From an uncultured Prevotellaceae bacterium (GTDB lineage Bacteria > Bacteroidota > Bacteroidia > Bacteroidales > Bacteroidaceae), in the NCBI GenBank assembly GCA_947306845.1, contig CAMZHP010000142.1:1-8093 (forward strand): 8,093 nucleotides of DNA, read 5' to 3'. Below the pieces are notes generated by a model that had not been told where the DNA came from, made no database searches, and worked only from the letters and a program-made list of their open reading frames with translations. Positions 1-6,185 of the stretch are shown piece by piece; the first letter of the stretch is position 1, and every line of letters starts with the position of its first letter. A program made the position numbers and the translations under genes.

Positions 1-773
1 GACTGGTAGTAGCGGATCATCGTGCGCACATCCTCCTCCGAGAAGCCCAGCACCATGTTGAACTCAGGGCGCAGGGAGATGTTGGAGGCGATGTTGAAGC
101 CAGAGGTCACGTCGTCCATCGTCACGGGCGAGACGCCCATCATCAGGATACGGGCGAACATTCCCTTGAAAAGTTTGAAAATGTCACGATAAAAACCGTT
201 GGCATGTGTCAGCGCGTGATAGACGGCCTCGCCCTCCTCGTTGAGCACCGTGTTGGTGAAATTGTCATACTCGTCGATGATGAGATAGAGGGGATGTCCC
301 AACCTCTGCGCTTTCAGATACACCAAGTTGATCTTGTCCCTGAATCCAGGCTGTGACTTCACTTCTTCGGCAAACCCCTCGGGATAGTATTGCTGGTAAT
401 AGTCGGCGAACTCGTCCACCACCTTGCTGCAATAGCCATCGAAGTTCCTCTCCAGCACGGCGGTGTTGCCCCCGATGCGCGAGTAGTCGAAGTACATTAC
501 CTGAAACTGTCCCTGCTCCGGTGTGGGGTGGTCGGCAATCCACAGTCCGTGGAAAAGATTCTGGAAATTGTCACGCTCGCAGATGTCGTAGTAAGCGCGT
601 AGCATGCTCAGGAACACGCTCTTGCCGAAGCGCCTCGGGCGGATGAGGAAGAGGAAGTTATCTGTTTTCTCCATTTTAGAGATATACATCGTCTTGTCAA
701 CGATGTACTTCCCTTCTCTTTGTATTTGCTTGAAGTCGGAGATGCCGTAGGGCAGCAACTTGATTTTTTCCAT
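1..773 (-). CDS. AAA-ATPase-like protein (PF09820 type), N-terminal part, cut by window edge
   Basis: The reading frame starts at the ATG at 773-771 on the minus strand and stays open for 257 codons to the window edge, so the C-terminus is missing. A variant Walker A, LIRPRRFGKS, lies at residues 43-52. A Walker B, LIIDEYDN, lies at 164-171, and a sensor-like MMGVSPVTMDD at 211-221. PRRFGKS, together with the N-terminal LPYGISDFKQI and VDKTMYI segments, is characteristic of the AAA-ATPase-like family PF09820. Family members are usually 500-600 residues with a C-terminal PD-(D/E)XK nuclease-like domain (DUF1703/PF08011), which would lie outside this window. These genes occur in many copies per genome in Bacteroidota and their biological role is not established; a link to mobile DNA or defence is only speculation. 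A well-formed promoter ends about 20 bp before the start codon, which supports this start. No partner gene is visible on this side. Family assignment is confident, function is not. Confidence 0.88.
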   Translation of the reverse strand, partial: MEKIKLLPYGISDFKQIQREGKYIVDKTMYISKMEKTDNFLFLIRPRRFGKSVFLSMLRAYYDICERDNFQNLFHGLWIADHPTPEQGQFQVMYFDYSRIGGNTAVLERNFDGYCSKVVDEFADYYQQYYPEGFAEEVKSQPGFRDKINLVYLKAQRLGHPLYLIIDEYDNFTNTVLNEEGEAVYHALTHANGFYRDIFKLFKGMFARILMMGVSPVTMDDVTSGFNIASNISLRPEFNMVLGFSEEDVRTMIRYYQ

Positions 774-792
774 GGCTGTCGTTCTTTGAAGG

Positions 793-824
793 CAAAGATA
801 ACTCAAAAAACTCGTATATGCAAA
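793..824 (-). promoter_or_regulatory. Bacteroidota-type promoter of the AAA-ATPase gene
   Basis: On the minus strand, TTTG at 824-821 is followed by a 20-bp spacer and then TATCTTTG at 800-793, an exact match to the TAnnTTTG -7 consensus. Transcription would begin near 787, about 14 nt before the ATG at 773, giving a very short leader with no Shine-Dalgarno sequence. Spacing and position both fit the Bacteroidota vegetative sigma factor; the call is by pattern only. Confidence 0.75.
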
Positions 825-1029
825 AAAACGCGAAAGAATGAAGGATTTTTTCCACAGTAAAGGCTTCCTGCAACCCAAAGGTCTTATTATCCATCCAATT
901 GAGTGAGTTGTGCGATAAACATCAGTTGCGGAGCTCTTCGATCTTCCACTTCATTTATCAATCTTCCTCATGGTCGGGAATTCCCCTTCATCTTTAGGGA
1001 TAATCCTCCCAGGGTTTAGGCGTATTCCC

Positions 1030-1060
1030 TTTCGTTGTCTCCGGTATATGACTACTTTTG
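1030..1060 (+). promoter_or_regulatory. Bacteroidota-type promoter of the His-rich exported protein gene
   Basis: TACTTTTG at 1053-1060 matches TAnnTTTG exactly. A 19-bp spacer separates it from TTTC at 1030-1033, a one-base deviation from the TTTG -33 element. Transcription would start near 1067, leaving an A-rich leader of about 42 nt before the ATG at 1109. Confidence 0.65.
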
Positions 1061-1108
1061 CATCAGAGAAAAGAAAACAACAAGTACAACAATTAAAAAA
1101 ATAAGACA

Positions 1109-1606
1109 ATGAAAAAGATGTTATTCATGGCCATGATGATGACGATAGCCATCTCTGCCACAGCAATGCCATACAACACAGCACGCAACGAGGCTTTGTT
1201 CCTCAGCGACAAGATGGCCTACGAACTGGGACTCGACGAGGCACAGTATGAGGCAGTATATCAGCTCAATCTTGACTATCTCATGGGACTCAATGCCCGT
1301 GCCGATCTCTACGGATCACGGTGGGGCATCCGCGACCGCGGTCTTGTGCGTATCCTCACACCTGCTCAGTACAACCTTTATCTGACACGTTCTTACTTCT
1401 ACCGTCCGGTTTCTTGGGGAAGGAGCGCATGGGTGTTCGGTGTTTATGACCGCTACCATCGCAATCACTTCTACCGTCATCGTCCGGCAATGGCACCGCG
1501 TCCTATCGCAGCTCCCCACCATGGTCATCGTCATGGCCTGGCAGTTGGCCCGCGCCATGGCGGACACCGTCACAATCCTGGTCCCGCACGCCACCACCGC
1601 AGATGA
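1109..1606 (+). CDS. Small exported protein with histidine-rich C-terminal tail, function unknown
   Basis: The 165-residue product begins with a clear signal peptide: KK, a hydrophobic core rich in Met, Ala and Ile, and an ATA|M cleavage site near residue 19. It should therefore be periplasmic or surface exposed. The middle (about 25-95) looks helical, with LSDKMAYELGLDEAQYEAVYQLN followed by ILTPAQYNLYLT. The LTPAQ element faintly recalls LTXXQ/CpxP/Spy-type periplasmic proteins, a resemblance too weak to name the family. From residue 117 to the end there are 12 histidines, with Arg, Pro and Gly, in an HxH and HHxHxH pattern suited to binding Zn, Ni or Cu; metal binding is my inference. The gene stands alone, with its own promoter upstream and a terminator at 1659-1694 shared with convergent uvrB. 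The ATG with the signal peptide directly behind it makes the start secure. I do not recognise a characterised homologue. Confidence 0.8.
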   Translation: MKKMLFMAMMMTIAISATAMPYNTARNEALFLSDKMAYELGLDEAQYEAVYQLNLDYLMGLNARADLYGSRWGIRDRGLVRILTPAQYNLYLTRSYFYRPVSWGRSAWVFGVYDRYHRNHFYRHRPAMAPRPIAAPHHGHRHGLAVGPRHGGHRHNPGPARHHRR

Positions 1607-1641
1607 ATTAAAGGATTAAGAATTAGGAATTAAGAATTATG
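1607..1641 (+). repeat. Heptamer tandem array, AATTAAG-type, 5 degenerate units
   Basis: Directly after the TGA of the His-rich protein gene, five 7-bp units can be read: ATTAAAG, GATTAAG, AATTAGG, AATTAAG, AATTATG. The consensus is AATTAAG. The array ends shortly before the terminator hairpin. It has no coding meaning that I can see; it is either a slippage-generated microsatellite or part of a wider intergenic repeat. Confidence 0.6.
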
Positions 1642-1658
1642 ATTACTCCTGATAATAC

Positions 1659-1694
1659 AAAAGCGGACTCGATACAACATCGGGTCCGCTTTTT
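1659..1694. terminator. Bidirectional intrinsic terminator between the His-rich protein gene and uvrB
   Basis: A 15-bp stem pairs 1659-1673 (AAAAGCGGACTCGAT) with 1679-1693, with one G-U wobble and a 5-nt loop, ACAAC. A run of T follows on the plus strand (1690-1694) and the A-run at 1659-1662 gives the matching U-run on the minus strand. It can therefore stop transcripts arriving from both convergent genes. Confidence 0.85.
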
Positions 1695-1699
1695 AGATA

Positions 1700-1762
1700 T
1701 CTTCAATTTTCAATTTATAATCTTCAATTTTCAATTTTCAATCTTCAATCTTCAATTTTCAA
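1700..1762 (-). repeat. Heptamer tandem array, TTGAARA-type, 9 units, overlapping the 3' end of uvrB
   Basis: Read on the minus strand from 1762 down to 1700, this is exactly nine 7-bp units: TTGAAAA, TTGAAGA, TTGAAGA, TTGAAAA, TTGAAAA, TTGAAGA, TTATAAA, TTGAAAA, TTGAAGA. Eight fit TTGAARA and one has diverged. The first two and a half units encode the last five residues of UvrB (LKIED) and its TGA stop; the rest is 3' untranslated and runs up to the terminator hairpin. Confidence 0.85.
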
Positions 1763-3778
1763 CCTCTCTTGTAGTCTCAGCACCTCATCGCGGTATTGTG
1801 CGGCCTGCAGGAAGTCAAGCCGTTTGGCGGCCTCGTTCATTAGACGTGTGCTCTCGGCGATGGCAGCAGCCAGTTCCTCTTTCGTCATCTTGCTCACTAT
1901 CGGGTCGGCCACCATACGGTCGCTGTCGGGTTCGATGTAGGCTTCGCCGTAACCCTTTGTGGCAGGTGCCTCTTTTTGTACCACTTGTGAAGTAAGGCTT
2001 CCCTTGATATCCTTGATGATCTGTTGCGGGGTGATACCGTGATCCTCATTGTATTTCATCTGGATGGTGCGTCGGCGCACCGTCTCGTCGATGGTTTTCT
2101 GCATGCTCTCGGTGATGGTGTCGGCATACATGATCACCTTGCCGTTGACATTGCGGGCGGCGCGTCCGGCGGTCTGTGTGAGTGAGCGGTGGCTGCGCAG
2201 GAATCCCTCCTTGTCGGCATCGATGATAGCCACCAACGACACTTCTGGCAAGTCAAGGCCCTCGCGCAGCAGGTTGACGCCGACAAGGACATCGAAGATA
2301 CCGGCCCTGAAGTCGCTCATGATCTTCACACGGTCGAGGGTGGCCACGTCGCTGTGGATGTAGTTGGCGCGCACCTCGTTGTTGAGCAGGTATTCTGTCA
2401 GTTCTTCTGCCATCCTCTTGGTCAGGGTGGTCACGAGCACACGCTCGTCGCGGGCGACACGGGTGAGAATCTCCTCCATCAGGTCATCAATCTGGTGCTC
2501 GCTCGGGCGCACCTCGATGTCAGGGTCGAGGAGTCCGGTGGGGCGGATGAGCTGCTCCACCACTACACCTTCTGCCTCAGCGAGTTCGAAATCGGCGGGG
2601 GTGGCAGAGACATATATCACCTGATGCACCATCTGCTGGAACTCCTCGAAGCGTAGTGGCCGGTTGTCAAAAGCGGCGGGGAGACGGAACCCATATTCCA
2701 CCAGATTGGTCTTGCGGGCCCGGTCGCCACCATACATCGCATTGATCTGTGGCACACTCACATGGCTCTCGTCAATCACCATGAGGAAGTCTTCAGGGAA
2801 AAAGTCGAGCAGACAGTAGGGGCGCTGTCCCGCCTCTCGACCATCGAAGTAGCGCGAATAGTTCTCTATTCCGGAGCAGTGGCCCAGTTCCTTGATCATC
2901 TCAATGTCATATTCCACACGTTCCTTGATGCGCTCTGCCTTGACGGGGTCGCCCATCTCATTGAAGAAGTCTATCTGCTTCAGCAGGTCGTCCTGTATCA
3001 TGCGGATGCCCGCCGCCTGTTGTTCCTTGGTCGTGACGAAAAGGTTGGCGGGATAGATCTGGTAGTCAGCAAAACTCCCGATTCGGTGGTAGGTGATGGA
3101 GTCGACCTCCTCGATAGACTCGATTTCATCATCCCAAAAGGTGATGCGCAGCACGTTGTCGCTGTATGCCATGAATACGTCCACCGTGTCGCCCTTCACA
3201 CGGAAAGTGCCGCGTTGCAGGTCGATGTCGTTGCGCACATAGAGGGCATCGACCAACCGCCGCAGCAGCATGTTGCGGTCGAGTTTCTGGCCGCGGCGCA
3301 GACTGATGACGCTCTCTGTCATCGCTGTCGGTCCGCCCATGCCGTAGATACACGACACCGACGACACCACCACTACATCGTGGCGCCCGCTGAGTAGGGC
3401 AGAGACGGCGGAGAGGCGCAGACGGTCAATCTCCTCGTTGATGGCGAGGTCTTTCTCAATGTAGGTGTCGGTATGGGGAATGTACGCCTCGGGCTGGTAA
3501 TAGTCGTAGTACGACACATAATATTCCACGGCATTGTCGGGGAAGAACCCGCGCATCTCTTCATAGAGTTGTGCGGCGAGGGTCTTGTTGTGGCTCAGGA
3601 TGAGGGTGGGGCGGTTCACGTTAGCTATCACGTTGGCCACGGTGAATGTCTTTCCCGAACCGGTGACGCCCAGCAGCACCTGGGCACGGTCACCACGGAT
3701 CAGGCCTTCTGTCAGTTCGCGGATGGCTTGGGGCTGGTCGCCCGTCGGACGGTATTTTGAGGTGAGCTTGAATTCCAT
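1745..3778 (-). CDS. uvrB: UvrB, excinuclease ABC subunit B
   Basis: UvrB is the damage-verifying helicase-like subunit of nucleotide excision repair. It is loaded on DNA by UvrA, opens the helix around a lesion, and recruits UvrC for incision. The 677-residue protein is close to the usual 660-680. Walker A, GVTGSGKT, is at 37-44. The tyrosine-rich beta-hairpin that clamps the DNA strand (YYDYYQPEAYIPHTDTYIEKD) covers about 90-110. The DEAD-like motif II DESH is at 337-340, SATP at 391-394, the helicase domain-2 segment LVGVNLLREGLDLPEVSLV at about 498-516, and motif VI QTAGRAARN at 535-543. The C-terminal UVR motif that contacts UvrC is at about 632-668. All catalytic motifs are intact. The final LKIED residues are encoded by a heptamer repeat. 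The ATG at 3778 fits the usual MEFKLTSKYRPTGDQPQAI start. The gene is monocistronic here, with a promoter-like duplication about 95-150 bp upstream. Confidence 0.98.
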   Translation of the reverse strand: MEFKLTSKYRPTGDQPQAIRELTEGLIRGDRAQVLLGVTGSGKTFTVANVIANVNRPTLILSHNKTLAAQLYEEMRGFFPDNAVEYYVSYYDYYQPEAYIPHTDTYIEKDLAINEEIDRLRLSAVSALLSGRHDVVVVSSVSCIYGMGGPTAMTESVISLRRGQKLDRNMLLRRLVDALYVRNDIDLQRGTFRVKGDTVDVFMAYSDNVLRITFWDDEIESIEEVDSITYHRIGSFADYQIYPANLFVTTKEQQAAGIRMIQDDLLKQIDFFNEMGDPVKAERIKERVEYDIEMIKELGHCSGIENYSRYFDGREAGQRPYCLLDFFPEDFLMVIDESHVSVPQINAMYGGDRARKTNLVEYGFRLPAAFDNRPLRFEEFQQMVHQVIYVSATPADFELAEAEGVVVEQLIRPTGLLDPDIEVRPSEHQIDDLMEEILTRVARDERVLVTTLTKRMAEELTEYLLNNEVRANYIHSDVATLDRVKIMSDFRAGIFDVLVGVNLLREGLDLPEVSLVAIIDADKEGFLRSHRSLTQTAGRAARNVNGKVIMYADTITESMQKTIDETVRRRTIQMKYNEDHGITPQQIIKDIKGSLTSQVVQKEAPATKGYGEAYIEPDSDRMVADPIVSKMTKEELAAAIAESTRLMNEAAKRLDFLQAAQYRDEVLRLQERLKIED

Positions 3779-3868
3779 CGTTACAGTGAGTTCAGGTCAT
3801 CCTTGCTGATAATGATGATACCAGTGTATGGATGAATATACCTTTTTCCTTTTTTTGTCGCACAATAG

Positions 3869-3928
3869 CGAGCAAATATAGCATAAAAACGAGCAAATAT
3901 AGCATAAAAATCTGAATAAGCGAGCAAA
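3869..3928 (-). promoter_or_regulatory. uvrB: Tandemly duplicated -7 promoter element upstream of uvrB
   Basis: A 21-bp sequence occurs twice head to tail without error, at 3869-3889 and 3890-3910. On the minus strand each copy contains TGCTATATTTGCTCG, and TATATTTG (3880-3873 and 3901-3894) matches TAnnTTTG exactly. A third partial copy, TTTGCTCG, sits at 3928-3921 and can serve as the -33 TTTG for the upstream -7 with a 23-bp spacer, slightly longer than usual. Transcription would start near 3888 or 3866, leaving a leader of about 90-110 nt. The repeated TTTGCTCG words could equally be operator sites. Confidence 0.6.
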
Positions 3929-3971
3929 GTTCATCTTTTTTCTATCAATCCCGTCAATTGAATCTTGTTAT

Positions 3972-4082
3972 ATGGGTCCTTGTCTTGAATGGCCTTCTCC
4001 GTATGCTGCGGTTCCGCCGCAGTTTGGCACTAGTCTGAAGCTCCCCAAAGAGCCAGTAGTTCAGCACCATCAAAGTTCTTAA
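3972..4082. other. GC-richer patch open on both strands, possible intergenic repeat or gene remnant
   Basis: This block is clearly less AT-rich than its flanks. It is open on the plus strand from the ATG at 3972 to the TAA at 4080-4082 (36 residues) and on the minus strand from the ATG at 4070 to the TGA at 3954 (38 residues). It contains a 6-bp hairpin, CTGCGG/CCGCAG, at 4006-4022. Neither peptide has a recognisable domain, and neither has a promoter placed for it. I read it as a noncoding element or a decayed fragment rather than a gene. Confidence 0.35.
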
Positions 4083-4117
4083 CAATGCTTAAAAACAACG
4101 GGCTTGTCATTCGTAAG

Positions 4118-4150
4118 TTTGTGAAATCTTATCTTTTTTTGGTACTTTTG
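4118..4150 (+). promoter_or_regulatory. Bacteroidota-type promoter of the porin gene
   Basis: TTTG at 4118-4121 and TACTTTTG at 4143-4150 (exact TAnnTTTG) are separated by 21 bp. Transcription would start near 4157, so the TTG at 4173 would have only about a 16-nt leader. That is similar to the short leaders inferred for bamD and the AAA-ATPase gene in this window. Confidence 0.72.
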
Positions 4151-4172
4151 TCCTCAAATTCAACAAACTACT

Positions 4173-5213
4173 TTGCGAGAAAGATATAAAAAGCAATGGC
4201 AAATCCGCCTTGTCAGTACCATTCTGATGGTTTTGCTGAGTGACTGTATGCACCTGATGGCACAGAGTGCAGACAGCACATCTCTGCGTCCCTCATTTGG
4301 GGTTGAGTATACAGCTGAGTTGCAGACGGATTTCAAACGGGCCCGTATGGCCAATCTTCTCCAACTTAGTGCCGATGTTCCTCTTTCAAGGTCGCTGTCC
4401 TTCCAACTGCATTCCATCAGCACATTGGCTACCAACCAGGAACCGGTGGCTTTTTCCTTGCAGGGGTATTCCAATATCGATTCTTATAACGATATACCTC
4501 TCGCATTGTCGGTGGCAGGACTTACCTGGCAATTAGGCGAACGCCATTCCCTTTTCGCCGGCATCCGTCGCACCGACGAGGATTATTTCTGCAGCGACGG
4601 ACTTTCTCTTTTCACCAACAGCTCGTGCGGCATTTTCCCCACCATTACCTGGAATGCGTACATTGGCACTTTTCCAGAAGCAGCAGTAGGCTTCCATTAT
4701 GCCTATGACCACAAAAACCTGCGCCTTCAGGCGTCTCTGTACAACGGTGTGGGAAACCACGATTTCACGGGACGTTACAATGTATTCCGCTTTTGCCCTA
4801 ATAGTGATGGCCTGTGTGCTTTGGGACAAGCGGAATATCGCTACCGAGGCAGCCACTATTTCCTGGGAGGCAGCACGAACATCAATATGGATGAATGTTC
4901 CACGGCATGGGCATACGCAGAGCAGGCACTCTCGCCCAAATTCACCTTGCTGGCTGCTTACAGTCATACTTTCGGCAGCTACAACATTTGTGAGAACTTC
5001 TGCGGCCTTGGCGGAAAATATTCCCTCAAACGAGCCGATTTTGGCTTGTTCACTGACTATACCCGTGTGTCCGACATCGACGAATGGGCCACTGAAATCA
5101 TCTGCAGCCTCCGCATCACCGACTTCCTGACTGTCAAGCCCGTGTTCCATTTCATCGTCGCTGACCACTACACCAAGTGCATCGGCTTGTTGCGAGTGGA
5201 TATAGGCATTTAG
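4173..5213 (+). CDS. OprB-like outer-membrane porin (carbohydrate porin type), TTG start
   Basis: The 346-residue product has a signal peptide: a basic n-region (RERYKKQ), a hydrophobic stretch at about 12-29, and cleavage near MAQ|S at 31. Beyond that it is a run of alternating beta strands with aromatic girdles, as in outer-membrane barrels. The segments HSLFAGIRRTDEDYF (125-139), SLFTNSSCGIFPTI (145-158) and LRLQASLYNGVGNHDFTGRYNVF (183-205) resemble Bacteroidota proteins annotated as OprB-family carbohydrate porins (PF04966). The likely role is passive diffusion of small solutes across the outer membrane; the substrate cannot be told. The start is TTG. The first in-frame ATG, at 4227, would remove the basic n-region and most of the signal peptide, and no in-frame ATG lies between the promoter and the TTG. 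The mature part carries nine cysteines, unusual for a barrel. It precedes bamD, which has its own promoter, so the two are probably separate units. Confidence 0.72.
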   Translation: MRERYKKQWQIRLVSTILMVLLSDCMHLMAQSADSTSLRPSFGVEYTAELQTDFKRARMANLLQLSADVPLSRSLSFQLHSISTLATNQEPVAFSLQGYSNIDSYNDIPLALSVAGLTWQLGERHSLFAGIRRTDEDYFCSDGLSLFTNSSCGIFPTITWNAYIGTFPEAAVGFHYAYDHKNLRLQASLYNGVGNHDFTGRYNVFRFCPNSDGLCALGQAEYRYRGSHYFLGGSTNINMDECSTAWAYAEQALSPKFTLLAAYSHTFGSYNICENFCGLGGKYSLKRADFGLFTDYTRVSDIDEWATEIICSLRITDFLTVKPVFHFIVADHYTKCIGLLRVDIGI

Positions 5214-5286
5214 AATGGTGCCATTCTTAAAAAAACTTATTGCATTGTGCCAAAACACTTTTTTTTGCTAAAAATCAACCTTAGGT

Positions 5287-5318
5287 TTTGCAGATGTATG
5301 GGATAATGTGTAATTTTG
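5287..5318 (+). promoter_or_regulatory. Bacteroidota-type promoter of the bamD-rpoZ-DUF4293 operon
   Basis: TTTG at 5287-5290, a 20-bp spacer and TAATTTTG at 5311-5318 match the consensus exactly. Transcription would begin near 5325, only about 12 nt before the bamD ATG at 5337. Because the -7 box ends in TTG, an upstream in-frame TTG at 5316 can be mistaken for a start codon; it lies inside the promoter and would not be transcribed. Confidence 0.82.
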
Positions 5319-5336
5319 CAGTTCAAAGCGAAAAAA

Positions 5337-6167
5337 ATGAAGAAAATACCCTTTATCGCTCTCTGTCTCGTCATCCTTCTTTCCGGATGTGCCAAGGAGT
5401 TCAATAGGATCTACAAGACCGACGACTATGAGTACAAGTATGAGTATGCCAAGGAGTGTTTCGCCCAGGGTAAATACAATCGTACCGTGCTCTTGCTACA
5501 GGATATCGTAACGATGATGAAGGGCACTACCGACGGACAGGAGTGCCTCTACATGCTCGCTATGGCGGCCTATTGCGGAAAGGATTATGAGACTGCAGCG
5601 CAATATTTCAAGAGATACCATCAGTCATATCCCAAGGGAACCTATGCAGAGATGGCTTCCTTTTATGTGGGACAGAGCCTCTATATGAGCACGCCGGAGC
5701 CCAGGCTCGACCAGACACCCACCATGTCGGCCATCTCCGCTTTCCAGGAATATCTTGACCTCTATCCGGGAGCCCAACTCAAGGACATCGCTCACCAGCG
5801 CTTGTATGAGCTGCAGGACAAACTGGTGGACAAGGAACTCTACTCCGCCAAACTCTATTATGATTTGGGCACCTATTTTGGCAACTGCACCAGTGGTGGC
5901 AGCAACTATGAGGCTTGCATCATCACCGCGCAGAATGCCATCAAAGACTTTCCCTACAGTACCAAGCGCGAGCAGTTTGCGCTGCTGGTGATGAAGAGCA
6001 AGTATGAGCTGGCTCAGAGCAGCGTGGAGGAGCGTCGACTCGACCGCTTCCGCGATGCGGAGGATGAGTGCTACGGATTCATCAACGAGTATCCCGACTC
6101 AGAATACAAAAAGTTAGCAGAGCGCTATATCGAGCACTGCAAGAAATATACAAAAGAAGAAAACTGA
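5337..6167 (+). CDS. bamD: BamD, outer-membrane protein assembly lipoprotein
   Basis: BamD is the essential lipoprotein partner of BamA in the machine that folds beta-barrel proteins into the outer membrane. The product is 276 residues from the ATG at 5337. It opens with KK, a hydrophobic core and the lipobox LSGC, placing the lipidated cysteine at 18. After that it is all-helical with TPR-like repeats: a first at about 32-62 (YEYAKECFAQGKYNRTVLLL), a second at 70-99 (MAAYCGKDYETAAQYFKRY, ending SYP), a third near 131-160 (ISAFQEYLDLYP), and later ones at about 192-222 and 240-268 (ending NEYPDSEY). The recurring F-x(2,3)-YP endings are typical of the YfiO/BamD family. An in-frame extension to the TTG at 5316 is rejected because that codon is part of the -7 box. 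It is the first gene of a three-gene unit, 18 nt before rpoZ. Confidence 0.93.
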   Translation: MKKIPFIALCLVILLSGCAKEFNRIYKTDDYEYKYEYAKECFAQGKYNRTVLLLQDIVTMMKGTTDGQECLYMLAMAAYCGKDYETAAQYFKRYHQSYPKGTYAEMASFYVGQSLYMSTPEPRLDQTPTMSAISAFQEYLDLYPGAQLKDIAHQRLYELQDKLVDKELYSAKLYYDLGTYFGNCTSGGSNYEACIITAQNAIKDFPYSTKREQFALLVMKSKYELAQSSVEERRLDRFRDAEDECYGFINEYPDSEYKKLAERYIEHCKKYTKEEN

Positions 6168-6185
6168 AACCAACCACAACAAGAA

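Larger units (their letters stand above)
774..1108. other. Divergent intergenic region between the AAA-ATPase gene and the His-rich exported protein gene
   Basis: This 335-bp gap lies between two divergently transcribed genes. It holds a minus-strand promoter at 793-824 and a plus-strand promoter at 1030-1060, described separately. The middle part, about 840-1020, has no convincing reading frame, RNA gene or hairpin that I can recognise. The 65-codon minus-strand frame crossing it (697-894) overlaps the AAA-ATPase coding region and its promoter and is not a gene. Confidence 0.7.
3779..4172. other. Divergent intergenic region between uvrB and the porin gene
   Basis: This 394-bp region holds a duplicated minus-strand promoter-like element for uvrB (3869-3928), a GC-richer patch at about 3972-4082, and the plus-strand porin promoter (4118-4150). 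The uvrB leader, about 3779-3865, contains a pyrimidine-rich run at 3841-3857 (a purine run on the mRNA) but no riboswitch or stable fold that I can recognise. I see no tRNA or other RNA gene. Confidence 0.65.

Noticed and set aside
1..773. Interpreting the AAA-ATPase and its neighbours as a defence or toxin system
   Set aside because: Only a partial gene of a multi-copy family is present, the neighbouring genes are housekeeping or envelope genes, and no partner gene or mobile-element boundary is visible.
1639..1995. Plus-strand 118-codon frame
   Set aside because: It runs through the terminator hairpin and the heptamer array and then antisense through the uvrB 3' end. The Phe/Ile/Gln-rich stretch is just the translated repeat.
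2189..3397. Plus-strand open frames of 155 and 211 codons
   Set aside because: They lie entirely antisense within intact uvrB, have no promoter or recognisable domain, and follow from the codon usage of uvrB.
5212..5227. AGAATG/CATTCT hairpin overlapping the porin stop codon as a terminator
   Set aside because: The stem is only 6 bp and is followed by A rather than T residues on the plus strand, so it lacks the features of an intrinsic terminator.
4533..5258. Minus-strand 241-codon frame across the porin gene
   Set aside because: It is antisense to a protein with a clear signal peptide, promoter and barrel-like pattern, and its own sequence shows no domain.
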